A stretch of DNA of 64,000 nucleotides from Pegoplata infirma (GCA_963921195.1 OY992540.1:42059890-42123889), one strand, 5' to 3'. Shown: positions 36,366-47,829, counted from the first letter of the stretch. A program made the numbers and translations. Notes: generated by a model from the sequence alone, not told the origin.

Positions 36366-37379
36366 TAGGGTAGAGATGGGCACATTCGCCAACCCCATTT
36401 ATCTCTTAAACTAAGAGAGGTATGAAATTGTGACAGAAGAGTCAATCATATTTCCCACTATGAACTTTGACTATCCATTAAAAAAAACTGCAATGAGTTT
36501 ATTTTAATAAGTAATATTTTTAAAGTTTTTTATTTTTTTTTAAGCGCCCACTGCTGTGTCACATTCGCCAGATTGAGGATGGGGCAGTTTTGCCAGCGAA
36601 TGTACCCCATGGAGCACATTAGCCGACGACGGTTGTACCCCATGGGGTGCATAGGCCACTTAAAATGGGATAAATTTTCCGGCGAAAGTGCCCCATGGGG
36701 TTGCTTTGCCGATGACGAATGTACCCCATGGGGTTGATACTCCACTTAGAATGGGCTAGTTTACTGGCAAATGTGCCCATCGGGCAGTATATTTTTTTGG
36801 GGATTTTTTCAATAAAATTATGCTTTTTTAATAAAATTATAATTTTAATTGGCAAAAACGGCGATTTGTCTGAATTTTAACCTCAATTTTTTCAAAACCG
36901 GATGTGATGGGAAAGTTTGGAGACCAGATTTGTGATCACTAGAATAATTGTAATTAACTGTATAAGGTCACATCGCAGTCGCATCAAGTTTTTTTATTGT
37001 TCAGTATCGTTATTCTTCTGAAAATTTATATTTTTAACGAATTTCTAGAAAATGTATTTTTTTTGCAATTGTTCCCCACCCTCTTTGCGCATGTGCCCAA
37101 TGTATGGGGCAGTTTCGCCGATTATAGAATAATGGAAGTCAAGCAGATAAATTCCATTTAGTGCACACATTTTAAAGCTAAAATGGCGCATGTACCCCAT
37201 GTATGGGGCAGTTTCGCCGATTTTAAAATTAAAGAGGCCAAGCAGATAAATTACATTTAGAGCACACATTTTAAAGCAAAAATATGAAGCTTATTATATC
37301 AAAAATAATTTTGGAAAAATATCTACTGGTTGAGCACTTAAAAAAATAAAGTGCGGAAGGTGCCCCTCTATACCCTAGT
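36366..37379. mobile_element. About 1-kb TIR element with ccccatgggg repeats
   Basis: Inverted ends: left tagggtagagatgggcac, right reversed tagggtatagaggggcac. Inside, at 36590-36790, are several copies of a GC-rich motif around taccccatggggt. At 37087-37284 there is a 99-bp tandem duplication (gcgcatgt ... tttaaagc). No transposase. No certain target duplication. Confidence 0.6.
37087..37284. repeat. 99-bp tandem duplication
   Basis: Two adjacent copies, starting at 37087 and 37186, share ggggcagtttcgccgatt, caagcagataaatt and cacacattttaaagc, with about 10% differences. Confidence 0.8.
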
Positions 37380-38084
37380 ATGTGAATAGTATATTCACAT
37401 TTAGAATAAAAATAAAATAAAGGTAGTTTCTAGAAGGACATGAATACATTTTAAACTAAAAATCTCTTACAAATATAGAAATCGGTAAATAAAAACACAT
37501 CTTTTACTTAAGCTCCTTGTTTGTTATATGTTCCAAAAATACAAATCACACAGTGAAAAGGAAAGGCTTTTAATGCTCTACAATGAATTGCGAAAAATTC
37601 TTCATTGAACAAAAACTTTACCATTGCATTTACAATACGTACACAAAAACATTGAACACAGTATTAAGATTAAAAAGAATGTATTCATTAACAGATTTAA
37701 GAACACGGAACGGAAAGAAATAAAACATACAGGGAATAAAATGGAGTTGGAATCGAAAAAGAATGGGGAACGAAATGGAATGAAACAGGAAACTAAAGGG
37801 AAGATTGTTAAGTTGTTTCTATTTTCTGCAGACAAAGTCGATACAAAAGTTTAAATTATGCAAGTGATAAGTTATGTCCTGTAAGAAAATCTTTTAGTAA
37901 CCAAATGTTACTTTTGGTGTGATTAAGAATACTCCCCATTGTGGCTCGATTTCTGCTTTTGATTATCGTAGACCCCCTAAATTCTCCCACAAGTTTTAGA
38001 AGTCGGTCCCTTCTAAATTCCTAATCATCGCCGAGAAAGTTTACGAATTTACCCCACAATAGGGTTCGGTTCCGGCCATAGGCT
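37380..38084. other. Spacer, no gene recognised
   Basis: A lysine-rich open frame at 37624-37854 has no motif and no splice or start context that convinces me. Nothing else noted. Confidence 0.45.
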
Positions 38085-38889
38085 CACCATAAGCTCAACC
38101 GCTATCTCATTACACTCTTCCTATTATTTTTGGTGCCGTTGATCTTTACTCGTTCCAAGTTAAGCAAAGGTTTTTCATCTGAACTTTGGTAGAGCGTCGC
38201 CACATTGTACGTGGTCAGCCAGGTTGTTGAAATGGGTTCTATCAAAGTGCCTTTTTGGCCACGTTGTCCTATTTTCTTCCTAGTGTATGACCAATCAACT
38301 GCCTCTTGCTCTTCTGTATTTCAATTTCTATCGGTATCCGTCTTGACTGCACTTACAGGTCGGCATTCGAGACAGTCCGATGCTAGAATATGCGGAGAAT
38401 TCTTCTGAGACAGCGGTTGACAAAGGTTTGTAATGATTTTTGTAATTTTTTAGGTTGTGCATTCATAGAGATGTACAGATTTTACATTGCTTCAAATATT
38501 CCAAGCTGAGTGAGAAGACTATCTCGGTTATTTTGCCATATTGGGGCTTATATGCAAAAGTATGCTCTTGCCTTGTATATTCTACTCTCTACATCTAAGT
38601 CGGCACCTCCATTCTCATCAGTCTCACAACCCAGGTAGCAAAAGTTGGCATAGTTGGTTCCCTATATTTAGTGGTGATGATGAGTCAACTTCTACACTCA
38701 CCGCAGTTTCTCTTGCAAATCTAATGTTGCCTATTTAAGATCACAGAGAATATGTGAAAGTAAGCATATACGAGGGCAGATCAATAATTCCGTGACTTTT
38801 CGAATGAAACACAGTTTATTTTGAAAACAAAAAATTTATTTTTCAATATAACAACGTCCAACAAAAATGAAAAAAAAAACAAGAGACTT

Positions 38890-39151
38890 AGGTGCCTATT
38901 CACAAAAAAAGTCATAACTCAGTCATAACTCAATTTTCTCCATGTGGTTGTTGTAAACAATCATAAAAAAATTCAAATTTTGTTTGAAAATTTAAAAAAA
39001 AATAAAGACCTGCTACCCATATCGTCTCAAAATTGACAAATAATTTTAAATTTTGAGACTTTTTATGATTGTGTTTACAACAAACACAGGGAATATGAAG
39101 TTTGAAAATAACAAAATTAGTCATAACCAGTCATAACTGAGAATAGGCCTG
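38890..39151. mobile_element. 262-bp TIR MITE inside mariner
   Basis: Ends aggtgcctattcac ... gagaataggcct, with shared inner blocks agtcataactcagtcataac / gtcataaccagtcataactg and ttgtaaacaatcataa inverted. No coding. Confidence 0.65.
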
Positions 39152-39158
39152 TAAATGT

Positions 39159-39640
39159 AGTAAAACAGCATTTACAGTTTTTAATTTCGTGACCATGTTT
39201 TCTTTTAAAAGGACTTCAAATTTTTAGAGGATTAAATTTTATAAAATATTTTTTTAATATTTGTGCTTATCCTAGGATGCCACTATTGACAGCAAATGAA
39301 AGAGGAGATTCTCCCCTAATTTTCCTATTTTATTATTTTTACATATCAGAAAAGGGGGTCCTTTTAAATATCTATCCTTTAATATCATTCAAAATATTGA
39401 ACAAAATATTTTGATAAAGTTTTCAAACGACTTTATTCACATCCTTTTATTCTGATATGGCAAAATAGAAAATGCATAAAGTAGAGGAGATCTTCCTCTT
39501 TCATTTTCCGTCACCAGTGTCATCCTAGGACAAGTACAAATATTTAAAAAATATTTTACAAAATGTATGCTTTAAAACTTTGAATTCCTTTTAAATGGAA
39601 ACAGGATCACGAAACGAAAAACTGGAAATGCAGTTTTACT
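39159..39640. mobile_element. 482-bp foldback element inside mariner
   Basis: Inverted ends agtaaaacagcatttacag and, reversed, agtaaaactgcatttccag. The arms extend more than 100 bp, including tatcctaggatg / catcctaggaca. It lies almost directly beside the preceding MITE. Confidence 0.7.
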
Positions 39641-39657
39641 CTATTTCATCCCTACTT

Positions 39658-40040
39658 TCAGACGTATATCATCCGGTTCATGTTTAATATTGGCTGTCGG
39701 ACGGTGTAATCTCCTTTTAGCTCAATACACTTAAACCAACGTTTCTTCAACTTTTGTATCCCTTCCAACAAATAGTATTTTTCGAGGTCCATAAAATATT
39801 AATTTGTTTGATCAATAATTTCATCGTTGGAGCTAAATCTCTTTCCACCGAGCCATTTCTTTAGGTTTGGAAATAGGAAATAATCACTGGGGGCTAAATC
39901 CGGAGGATGAGGTATGGATTCTTAGCCCAATTCATGGAATTTTGCCATTAAGACTGCAAACCCGTGCACGCGTGCATTATCTTAAAGTGCTCATTATACA
40001 AATAATGTTTAATGTGCACTCGAAATTCACTTTTTTCCAT
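39658..40040 (-). pseudogene. Mariner transposase, N- and C-terminal remnants fused by deletion
   Basis: The ATG at 40040-40038 opens MEKSEFRVHIKHY, the N-terminus expected for a mariner transposase. After about 20 codons the reading jumps, out of frame, to DNARVH (39981-39964) and on to HPPDLAPSDYFLF and a WLGGKRF segment. Thus most of the DNA-binding and first catalytic region is deleted. The last catalytic aspartate (39883-39885) is kept. Its spacing from the preceding one is 31 instead of the canonical 34 residues, because the usual YSP after HPP is missing. In-frame stops are present. Inactive. Confidence 0.88.
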
Positions 40041-40460
40041 TTTTAAAAACATCCACGAGGTTTAATATTTTGAACAGCTGTTAAACGCAAAGTAAATGAC
40101 TGAACCTGCTCAAAATTTGACAGTAATCTATTAACAGGTCGTACTTGACAAAAATAATTATGGAATTTAAAGTCAACGAACGGGTATCGAGTTACTTATT
40201 ACATAAATAAAATAAATTGTAGACAAAATTAAATTAACCCTTAAAAGTTACTTAAAAATAGCTTAGCCCTAATCTGGCACCCAACAGGAGCAGTGTTGCA
40301 TTTCATATAACTACCAGGAAAGTACGAAAAGTCATGGAATTATTGATCCACCCTCTTATCTTCTGCGTATGCCAAATTATTAAATTCTATTGAAGAAAGG
40401 ATATTGGAGTGATCAATCAATTTTCGAGGGTCAAATAAACCGATATTCATCCTAAGTGTG

Positions 40461-41468
40461 GAAGCTTCTAATCTATCTCTTGGTACTCCGATTATTTATG
40501 AATCGGAAGCTCTTCACGTTTTGGACATGAAGATACAGTGTGACGTCTGTTTTCGGAGTAGAGAAGGATGCACTTAAATGTTAACGGTTTTTAAAACGTT
40601 GTAAAGTTTACTGTGACTCAAGTAATACCAATAGATGCGGTTATTTCCCTGCTCTCTAGCATATCATCACTAGTGTTTAAATATAAACCCTTCCAAAACT
40701 GTAGTTCTTTTAATTACATTAAATGAATAAATACATTTATAGTACTGATAGTAAACCAGCAGTAAACAAAAACACAGCTCAACGCCCATCAACCATTTTA
40801 AAGATAAAGTTTTCCAAAATTTTCAGTCAAATTCAAATTGAAAGCTCTAACCATGGCATGGAAATAGTTAAACAACTAAATCTGTGTGTGTGTGTGATCG
40901 GATGTATGTGTGCGGTGGTTATGTTTTGTTCGTGAGTGTGTTGCAGTTTTTGTTCTATGTTCTACATAAAACACTGTGCGACAAAAAACGACTTTTCTTT
41001 GAAGGAAAAACATTTATGTCCGTTTGTCGTTTTTTCCTTCAAAAAAACATTTTAGTTCAGTAACTCAAAAAGACATCGTTCTTTTAGTTCACTAGTTCAT
41101 TTAAAATTATGTTTAACAGTTCGTTGAAACGTACGATGAACTGCAATGACTTTACAAAAAGCGAACAACATCTGAAAAGCTTATAATTTTATAGGAAATT
41201 AGTCAATATTTACGAAAAGAAGGAAAGATTAAATGAAATACATTAATTAATGTTTTTTTATATTATTGGAATTTAAGTCGAGGTTTTCACTCGTGTAATT
41301 TAGCTTTCGAAATCATAGAAATGGAAACTTAATGGCAATATCGTAGAATAGCTGCCAAGAAATGAAGCTAATGAAAAACCCATATAAACGAAAGAAATGA
41401 ATCAAAAATATCTGAATAAACGAATTAACCAATGGACTAAAAGAACTAAATGAACTAAAAGTCGTGAC
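40461..41468. other. Spacer with a short hairpin and GT repeat
   Basis: A gtgtgtgtgtgtg tract lies at 40883. An imperfect inverted repeat around 40978-41050 has cgacaaaaaacgac opposite gtcgttttttcc. The portion next to 40460 may be older RTE sequence. No gene recognised. Confidence 0.45.
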
Positions 41469-41476
41469 CTAGATAT

Positions 41477-42180
41477 CAGAGCTTCGAAGGATTTCATTCC
41501 TTAATTCGATTTGGCATTCTGAATGAAAATTTAGTGATTGCTTTCCCCAATCACATTTTGGCGACTTGAATGAATTCACTTTAGACTCATTCGATTTATA
41601 AATATCGAATGCATTCGATTTATTTTTCATTCGACTTTCGAAAATCGAATGCATTCACTTGCGAATGCAATCGATTTTCTTTTCATTCAATTTGAAAAAT
41701 CGAATGGCTTATTGATTCATCGCATAAAAAACTTAAAAAAACTAACCAAGATAGAGCAAAATGGAGCCAATTTATTGTCCATAGTATCGCCAACACTCTT
41801 CACACTTTTCGTAGTGTAGGCAGTTAAAATATGCATTTTTTAAAATTTCGGGAACACCAATTTTTTTGGATTCAAAATCAGGGTCATCGTATGTAAAGAA
41901 AGTCGGCGATACTACGGACCAAAATTGGATCCGTTTTGGTCTATTTATTTAAAAAATCGATTGCATTCGCAGTGGAATGATAAAAAATCGAATGCATTCG
42001 ATTTTTCTAAATCGAATGAACAAGAAATCGAATGCATTAATTTTTCCCATTCAATCGAATGAATTCCAAGGACTGCATTCAATGTTGATTTATGAAATCG
42101 AATGCATTCACTGACTATGAAAATTGAATGGATTTTTTTGAGAATTCATTCGAAAAGGATTTCATTCTTCGAAGCTCTGC
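41477..42180. mobile_element. 704-bp hAT-type MITE with gaatgcattc arrays
   Basis: Left end cagagcttcgaaggatttca. Right end reversed cagagcttcgaagaatgaaa. A perfect 8-bp duplication ctagatat flanks it (41469-41476, 42181-42188). The interior has many gaatgcattcgattt palindromic motifs in both orientations. It is related by its ends to 9876-10497. Confidence 0.9.
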
Positions 42181-42188
42181 TAGATATC

Positions 42189-43202
42189 ACAGTGAATTGG
42201 ACAGAAATTCACTTTGAAAATTGCTACCCAAAGTGATACCCCATCCTCAAGGTATCACTTTTGGTTCAGGAACTAGTCTTGTAGACATTATGTCAGCCTT
42301 ACCTTACCTAACGAGCAAACTCTACTGTAGATCTACTTCCAGAATCTGTTCCGTCTTTTCATGGGTGCTGATACGTGTCGTACAGTGTAAAATATACATA
42401 TGTGGATCAATGTCTCTTACTTAGGGGAAATGCAAAAAAAATGTATTACAAGTGAATGAATTGCAACCACGCTACGACACCACAAATTCAAAAACACAAA
42501 TCGTGCTTATGGGCTTATTCCGTCTCCCCACTCTCCCTATCCTATCCACCCGTTACTCTATTGAACAAACATGAAAACTAACACAAACATGAAAACTAAC
42601 ACACACGCATCTAACAAACACATCCTTTCAAAACTTTAAAAACACACACACACAAGAGGAAACATGTTAAGTAAACATTATATGAACGCGTTGTACTTAC
42701 AAATTTTTGGCGGTTTTATCGTTGTTTGTCAAACTATAAGTGCTAGTTTTTAACAATAAGGACAATAGATGAATGAATAGATGAATGGGATGCATTTTCG
42801 GATGTACTCGTTGTAATAGAATTTTAGATGTATTGGTTTTTATCATGTGTTGTTGTGGTAGCTGCTTTGCTGATGGTTGTTATTACAAGTAGAATGAGGA
42901 AAGCTTTTGTGTAAACACAAATCTTCTTTGAGACCACATTTTCAAAATCAATTTTTAGGGATAAGCAAAGTTTCTTTAATTAAATAAAACCTCCTTTTAA
43001 GAAAATGGTTAATGGTCAATCTTTACAAAAAAATTGTCTAAAGAGTAGAAAAGTTAGTACAAATAAAAATTTGTTCATGTTATGGGATTAAAGAAAGAGT
43101 AATTTCGATTTGAGAATTGAAATGTCGAAGATTATGTTAGAGAAATTGAAAGAGAAGCTATTAAAAAATTTATTTGGAAAAGTCAAAAATTCAGCATCAG
43201 TG
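42189..43202. other. Spacer, no gene recognised
   Basis: Includes a CT-rich stretch (ctccccactctccctatcct) and an acacacacacac tract near 42640. No coding or structured feature I can support. Confidence 0.45.
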
Positions 43203-43275
43203 CACTAAAAAAACCTTGTAAAATTACAAGAAAAGTTTGTAATTTTTTTTTAGCTACCTCCTATTTGACAAGAAT
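43203..43275 (+). repeat. Family F end fragment
   Basis: gcactaaaaaaaccttgta, then ttacaagaaaagtttgtaat and gctacctcctatttgacaag, match the family F terminus seen at 16255-16560 and 44710-45014. It is cut off where family G begins. Confidence 0.55.
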
Positions 43276-44290
43276 TCCTTGTTACACAAAAAAAAAGACA
43301 TAACTAAAATTAAGGAAAAAATGTCTTTGAAAATTTATCATGAATTTTCGTAAAATTTAGTAAAATTTAACTAAAAAATTAGAAATTTTCTTAACTATGA
43401 GGTAAAAAGTTTAGTTCATTTACTTATAAGTAGTTTATAGTTTTCTTTAAATGGAATTTTTAAATATTAGGAAAAAAAATTCTTACTGCCAAAGAAATTT
43501 TCCACAAATCTAAGAAACGTATCTTTATTTTTAAGACATATTTAAAAAAAAAACAGTTTAGTTCAGGTTTAGTTAAAATTTACTAAAAAAAACATCATCG
43601 TATTTCTCTTCTTTGAATAGAGGAAGTGTACTTCTTAGAATTTAGTTAATAACTTCTGAGAATTTAGTAAATAACTTCTTAGAATTTAGTTAAAAATTCA
43701 AAATGGCGATATCTCAAAAACTAAGCGAGATAGAGTGAAACGGACGAAATTTTCAAAAGAAAGACTATAAAGAAAAATATGGAATAGCCTAGCTCTGCAT
43801 ATCTGTCGGGGTCTCAAGACCCTAATTTTAGATCTAAAATTTGAAATTCCCGAGATTTTATATATGCCCATATCTCGGTAAATGCTACCAACACGAGAAA
43901 AGGTCCAACGGCGTTTTTGAAGCTCTTGACTCGTAGAACACTTCCGCAAAATACCCGAAAGCCCTCCGATTAATAGTTTTTGAGATATCCAGTTTTTAAG
44001 ATTCTCAAGACCCTATCAGACCCCTTATTACCGTATCTCAAAAACTAAGCAAGTTAGAGCGAAACGGACACAAATTTTGGGTCAAAATCTATGGGGACCC
44101 TTAAAGGACCGTGGTCTTGAGTTAACAAGAGGCTGGACCCATGGGGTCCGAACCCATGGGTCCAGGGTCTAGATCCAATCCAGTTTTAAAATGTGAATGA
44201 ACTAAAGTTTAATATAATTTTTCCCATTTTCTAGTTAAAATTGGCTTAAAATTAATTAACTTTGTTTTCCTTATTTTTGGGATTTTTTTT
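43276..44290 (+). mobile_element. Family G TIR element, copy 1
   Basis: Starts agacataactaaaattaagg and runs parallel to 51368-52603 through gatatctcaaaaactaagcg, cctagctctgcatatctgtc and ccatgggtcc. It contains no transposase. A right end is not clear; the sequence passes into a T run. Confidence 0.6.
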
Positions 44291-44573
44291 TTTTTAAAAA
44301 AGAAGCAACACTCAGGCAATGCTGCCTATCAATTACTAATGTAACCGTGATACTTCTTTCGGAAAGGGGATAGAAGAGAGGTGAAAGATTTGAAAGATAG
44401 AAGAGCTTCAGTATGGCAACACTGTAATTGCGCGTGTTGATAATTTTGAGTACAGTTGTTGCATCGCCATCTGTTATTGATCTGGCGAATTATTTTTGAA
44501 GCTGTGTTTATAGCCATTATTTTATTATTTTACTTCGTTGACGTTTTTAGTGCTATTTATCAACGAAGGAGGG
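44291..44573. other. Sequence adjoining the tRNA-like unit, with a hairpin
   Basis: Contains a 9-bp perfect stem, cttcgttga (44535) with tcaacgaag (44562). It may be the body of the same SINE. No open frame with motifs. Confidence 0.4.
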
Positions 44574-44706
44574 TGCTGCGATAGATATTAGTTATAAATA
44601 GAAACTAATAAATATCTGAAAAAAATGTTATTCTGCCTGAGCTGAGAATCGAACCCAGGCTTGCTGGCTAGTAGTCCAACGCGCTAACCACTAAGCCACA
44701 GCACCC
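44574..44706 (-). ncRNA. tRNA-like sequence (SINE head or tRNA pseudogene)
   Basis: Minus-strand reading: gggtgct, then an A-box-like tggcttagtgg, then an arm gttgg...ccagc with an 8-nt loop, then ctgggttcgattctcag, a good T arm with B box. The expected acceptor partner agcaccc is not adjacent. It appears about 60 nt further on (near 44575-44581), after a perfect hairpin agatatt(t)attagtt / aactaatatct. A normal tRNA would have a 7-nt anticodon loop and adjoining acceptor strand, so this is likely a SINE or pseudogene. Confidence 0.5.
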
Positions 44707-44709
44707 ACG

Positions 44710-45014
44710 AGATTTTTTGCTACCTCCTATTCTACGAGAATTTCTAGTAAAAATTACGAACTTTTTTGTAATTTTACAAGATTTTTACCAATAAAATTTT
44801 AAACAACTTTTTTGACGATATAAAGTTTACAAGAAATTCTCATAAATTTACTAGATTTTTTTTGTTAAACAAGAAAAACTGTAAAGTAACAAAAAGAAAT
44901 GTAAATTTCGGTCGAAAATTATTTGTTAAAAAACAAGGAAAACTGTCAAATATTGGTAAAATAGGATTGCGAGACATTTTCTAGTAAATTGAAAAGGGTT
45001 TTTTTTTTTTTAGT
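44710..45014 (-). repeat. Family F copy
   Basis: gctacctcctattctacga, gtaattttacaag and ggtaaaataggattgcgagac, then a terminal tttttttttagtg. The family ends are cactaaaaaaa-type. Probably a TIR transposon derivative. Confidence 0.55.
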
Positions 45015-45289
45015 GTGGCTTAAAATCGATATTTTTCAAATTTCCAAATTTCCCTAATTTTTGAGCCGGATTTATTTTTTTGACAATTTTAGCTAGAAAA
45101 TTAAAAAAATAACTATTGTAATTTAGTTCATACACATCTCGAGCCATTGGCTCCTTAAATGAAATACCAAACTTCTTATGACTACAACAAGTCATTGTGC
45201 TAAGTCTTAGCGATATCTATTTAATACTTTGGCCGTGATCACCATTTCAACAGATGGACATCGCTAAATAACTGTGCAATTTGTTTTCA

Positions 45290-45650
45290 TTGAGTTAGAG
45301 GAAAACTTTCCCTTCGCGGTATATGTACTTTAGTATTACAATTTTGTCAATATTTTAATAATTTTTATACACGCCTTCAAAAGGGGCGGGCCGAAAAAAC
45401 AATTTTTTCTAATCCCCTGGATCCAAATGCAGCACTTTGAACTTTGTCGAACCTAAAAATGTTTTATTTGTTTAACAAAAAATCACAAAAGAACATATAA
45501 AAAATTTTCGTTTTTCAAAGGTTGATTTAGTTCTTTAGTGGGGAACTTTTTTTCCAGGTCCGATTTTGCCATTTTCAAACTTAACCTAGGGCCATAAGAT
45601 ATATTTGCGCAAAACTTCAGTAGCTTTTTTACTTCGGACTGCATCGTTTG
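45290..45650 (-). mobile_element. INE-1-like subfamily B, partial
   Basis: atacacgccttcaaaagggg, cgggccgaaaaaac, ttgatttagttctttagtgg and ttcggactgcatcgt match the internal part of 5585-6246. Both ends are missing. Confidence 0.6.
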
Positions 45651-45654
45651 ACTG

Positions 45655-46925
45655 GCGATTTGTTGTATGGCTAAAAAGTTTTTCTTCCGATTTTGAACGT
45701 CAGGGCAAATTTTTATTCTCCTAGGACTAAAACTTATGTGGTACAAATTTGAGGTCAATCGGATTAAATTAACCCGTGGCGCCCGGCGATCAAAGTTTTG
45801 GATTTATTATGGTCTCAAGTCAAAACATGGATCCGATTGGATCTATTTCTTGTTAGATCTCAAATAAGGGTAAAAACACACACAAATGACATTTAGTGTA
45901 AAAGGCTCCTTTTTGTTTACATAGACCGATTTATCTAAATATCGGACGAAATTTTTATATGGGCCTGAGTCCAGAAATGGTGATAAGGTTACCAAAGAAT
46001 ACGTTTAACAAACAAAATTTTACCACAACATTTCCGATTTTCATGAATTTTGAGAGATTTTCGGCTTCGTCATTTAACCAAACGAAGCTAAAGTTTCAAA
46101 TTTAAACCAAATCGATTGATAATAGCGACCGGTATGGTGTTTACACCGATCTGGACAGACATACGGACGGACGGACATCGCTAATTAGACTCAATTTTTA
46201 TCAATTTTGGCATGCTGACTACGAATATCAATGCTGACTACGAATATCAAAATCGCTCGAGCGGTTTTCGAGTAATCGTTATTTTAAATTTGGCAAAAAT
46301 TTCGAAAACTGGCGGTTTTTTCCTACGTTAAAGAAATTGTTTAAAAAGTCTCAAACTTTTGTTTCCGTTAACTATTTTATAGAGCTGGAGACAAAATATC
46401 ATTTAAACTTAATTTGAGCCAAATCAGACTATTTTAACCCATGGCGCTCTTCGATCAAAGCTTAGAGTTTTAGGTGAAAATTAGGTAAAAAAGCAAAACT
46501 TTGCTCGAAGGGCGCAACGGGTTAAAATGATCGGATTTGGCCCAAGTTAGGTTTAAATAAATGATTGTCTCAAGCTCTATAAACGGGTTAAGGAAAAGAA
46601 ATTTTAAAATTTTTTTTTTTTAATCTTGAACGTAGGATAAAAACCGCCATTTTTGATAAATTTCAAATAGCGATATCTCGAAAACCGTTTAACCGATTTT
46701 AATTTTTTTTGATATTCGTGTTCAGCGCATTAAAATTAATAAGTATGACATAGTTTTTTTATTTTTTTTAGATTTTTTTAAAATCTAAAACTTTGATCGC
46801 CGGCCGCCACGGATTAATTTAATCCGACTGACTTCAAGTTTGTACCACAATTTTTTTTGGTCCACTAGAATAAAAATTTTCTCGGACACTTGGGAAAATC
46901 AAAAGTTGAAGAAAAAAGGCCACTA
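45655..46925. repeat. Family 3 copy interrupted by family A
   Basis: cttatgtggtacaaatttga (45732) and ttaacccgtggcgcccgg (45768) on one side, and aattttctcggacacttggg (46872) on the other, match 3979-4834. Positions 45811-46190 match the family A element in reverse (tggatccgattggatctat, aatttttatatggg). A 23-bp tandem duplication lies at 46214-46250. Confidence 0.55.
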
Positions 46926-47711
46926 TACTGCGTCGTGTTAACTACAGACGGACGATCTCGAACGCGAATATCGCGAAAACGGAACATGCTAGAAAAATTT
47001 GGATTGCAGTTTTGGAATCCGAAGGTCCACTTTATGTAAAATCAAGTCCAACTTTTTGGAAGCAACGATGGCAGATTTGGAATCAGGAAATCAAAATCTA
47101 TAAGAAGCAGTTGAATATTTCACTAAATGGTTTTTGTTGTCGAACTGTGTAAATTTTTAGCAATAACTTAAAAACAGGATCAGCTAGGATTTTCGGGTCA
47201 ATGATTTTTAAAGTTCTAAATAAAAATAAATTAAATGCCGTTACCCGATTTTGTCACCGTTTTTACAAAACCTAAACTTTCGTGCATGGGACAGTTAGAG
47301 CTTTAAGAGCAAATATCATAAACATGTCATTTTGTATGCGAGCGCCTTTAGGTAGAGGAGATTGGGAGTAGATTCGTTTAGAAAATATGTTTGGGTGTAA
47401 AAATAAATGGGGGTCGGTCTTAAAACGCATCTCTCTAGGAACGTTATTTGGTTTGAAACTAATCGAAATAGCGGTCTGTTTCTAGCAGTTTGGAGTTGTG
47501 TTTAAGCGATATCAGTTTAGCGGTTCAAAAGTTAACGGATATGTAAGAACTGCTCGAAAATTTTATGTACATTCAAAATAACCTAAAAGTGGAGAGTAAT
47601 TTAATTCCTTCATTTTTAAATTTTCGGCAACGCTCAATTTTTAAGATTCAAATTTGAAACACATTGGAGTTCACACATGTGGAGAGTGCCGGCGATAATA
47701 TGAGGTTTACC
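46926..47711. other. Spacer with an INE-1-like relic
   Basis: 47495-47590 (gcgatatcagtttagcggtt, gtacattcaaaataacct) matches the inner part of the element at 62018. The rest is unassigned; no gene recognised. Confidence 0.45.
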
Positions 47712-47829
47712 CCTTAATTTTGTAAAAGGCAACGCGCCGCGTTCAAAATTTCTGTGTTATTTGTTTTTATTACAACAACAAATTGTAGTGAAATTTTGAC
47801 AACGCGGCGCGTTCCGTTTTACAAAATTA
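47712..47829. mobile_element. 118-bp GC-tipped foldback MITE
   Basis: taattttgtaaaaggcaacg on the left, and reversed taattttgtaaaacggaacg on the right. The arms contain the palindrome-like aacgcgccgcgtt. The high-GC core is striking in this AT-rich setting. Confidence 0.75.

Larger units (their letters stand above)
38771..40356 (-). mobile_element. Mariner element, internally deleted, with nested insertions
   Basis: Inverted ends: cgagggcagatcaataattc on the left, and reversed agagggtggatcaataattc on the right. TA flanks both ends (38769-38770, 40357-40358). It carries mariner transposase remnants on the minus strand (39658-40040). Foldback elements inserted near its 3' side (38890-39151, 39159-39640) inflate its length. 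It landed in the YADD-box codons of the RTE relic. Confidence 0.88.
38085..40460 (-). pseudogene. RTE-type non-LTR retrotransposon, dead, split by mariner
   Basis: Minus-strand conceptual translation, allowing stops and one frameshift, recovers RTE reverse-transcriptase landmarks in order. These are an AYAED box (YADD-like, 40358-40372), then after the mariner an FCYLG-like segment (about 38622-38650), NVKSV-LY (38488-38465), LQTFVNRCLRRIL (about 38430-38395), an IGHTLGR segment (about 38301-38280), and a TWNE segment near 38160. These motifs are typical of the RT C-terminal part of RTE-clade elements. At least eight stops interrupt the frame. The element reads toward lower coordinates, and its 3' limit near 38085 is approximate. 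Confidence 0.8.

Noticed and set aside
38085..38230. Minus-strand TTYNVATLYQ, first read as the start of an AP-endonuclease domain
   Set aside because: Another frame gives the RTE C-terminal tail in the correct order with neighbouring motifs, so the endonuclease reading is chance.
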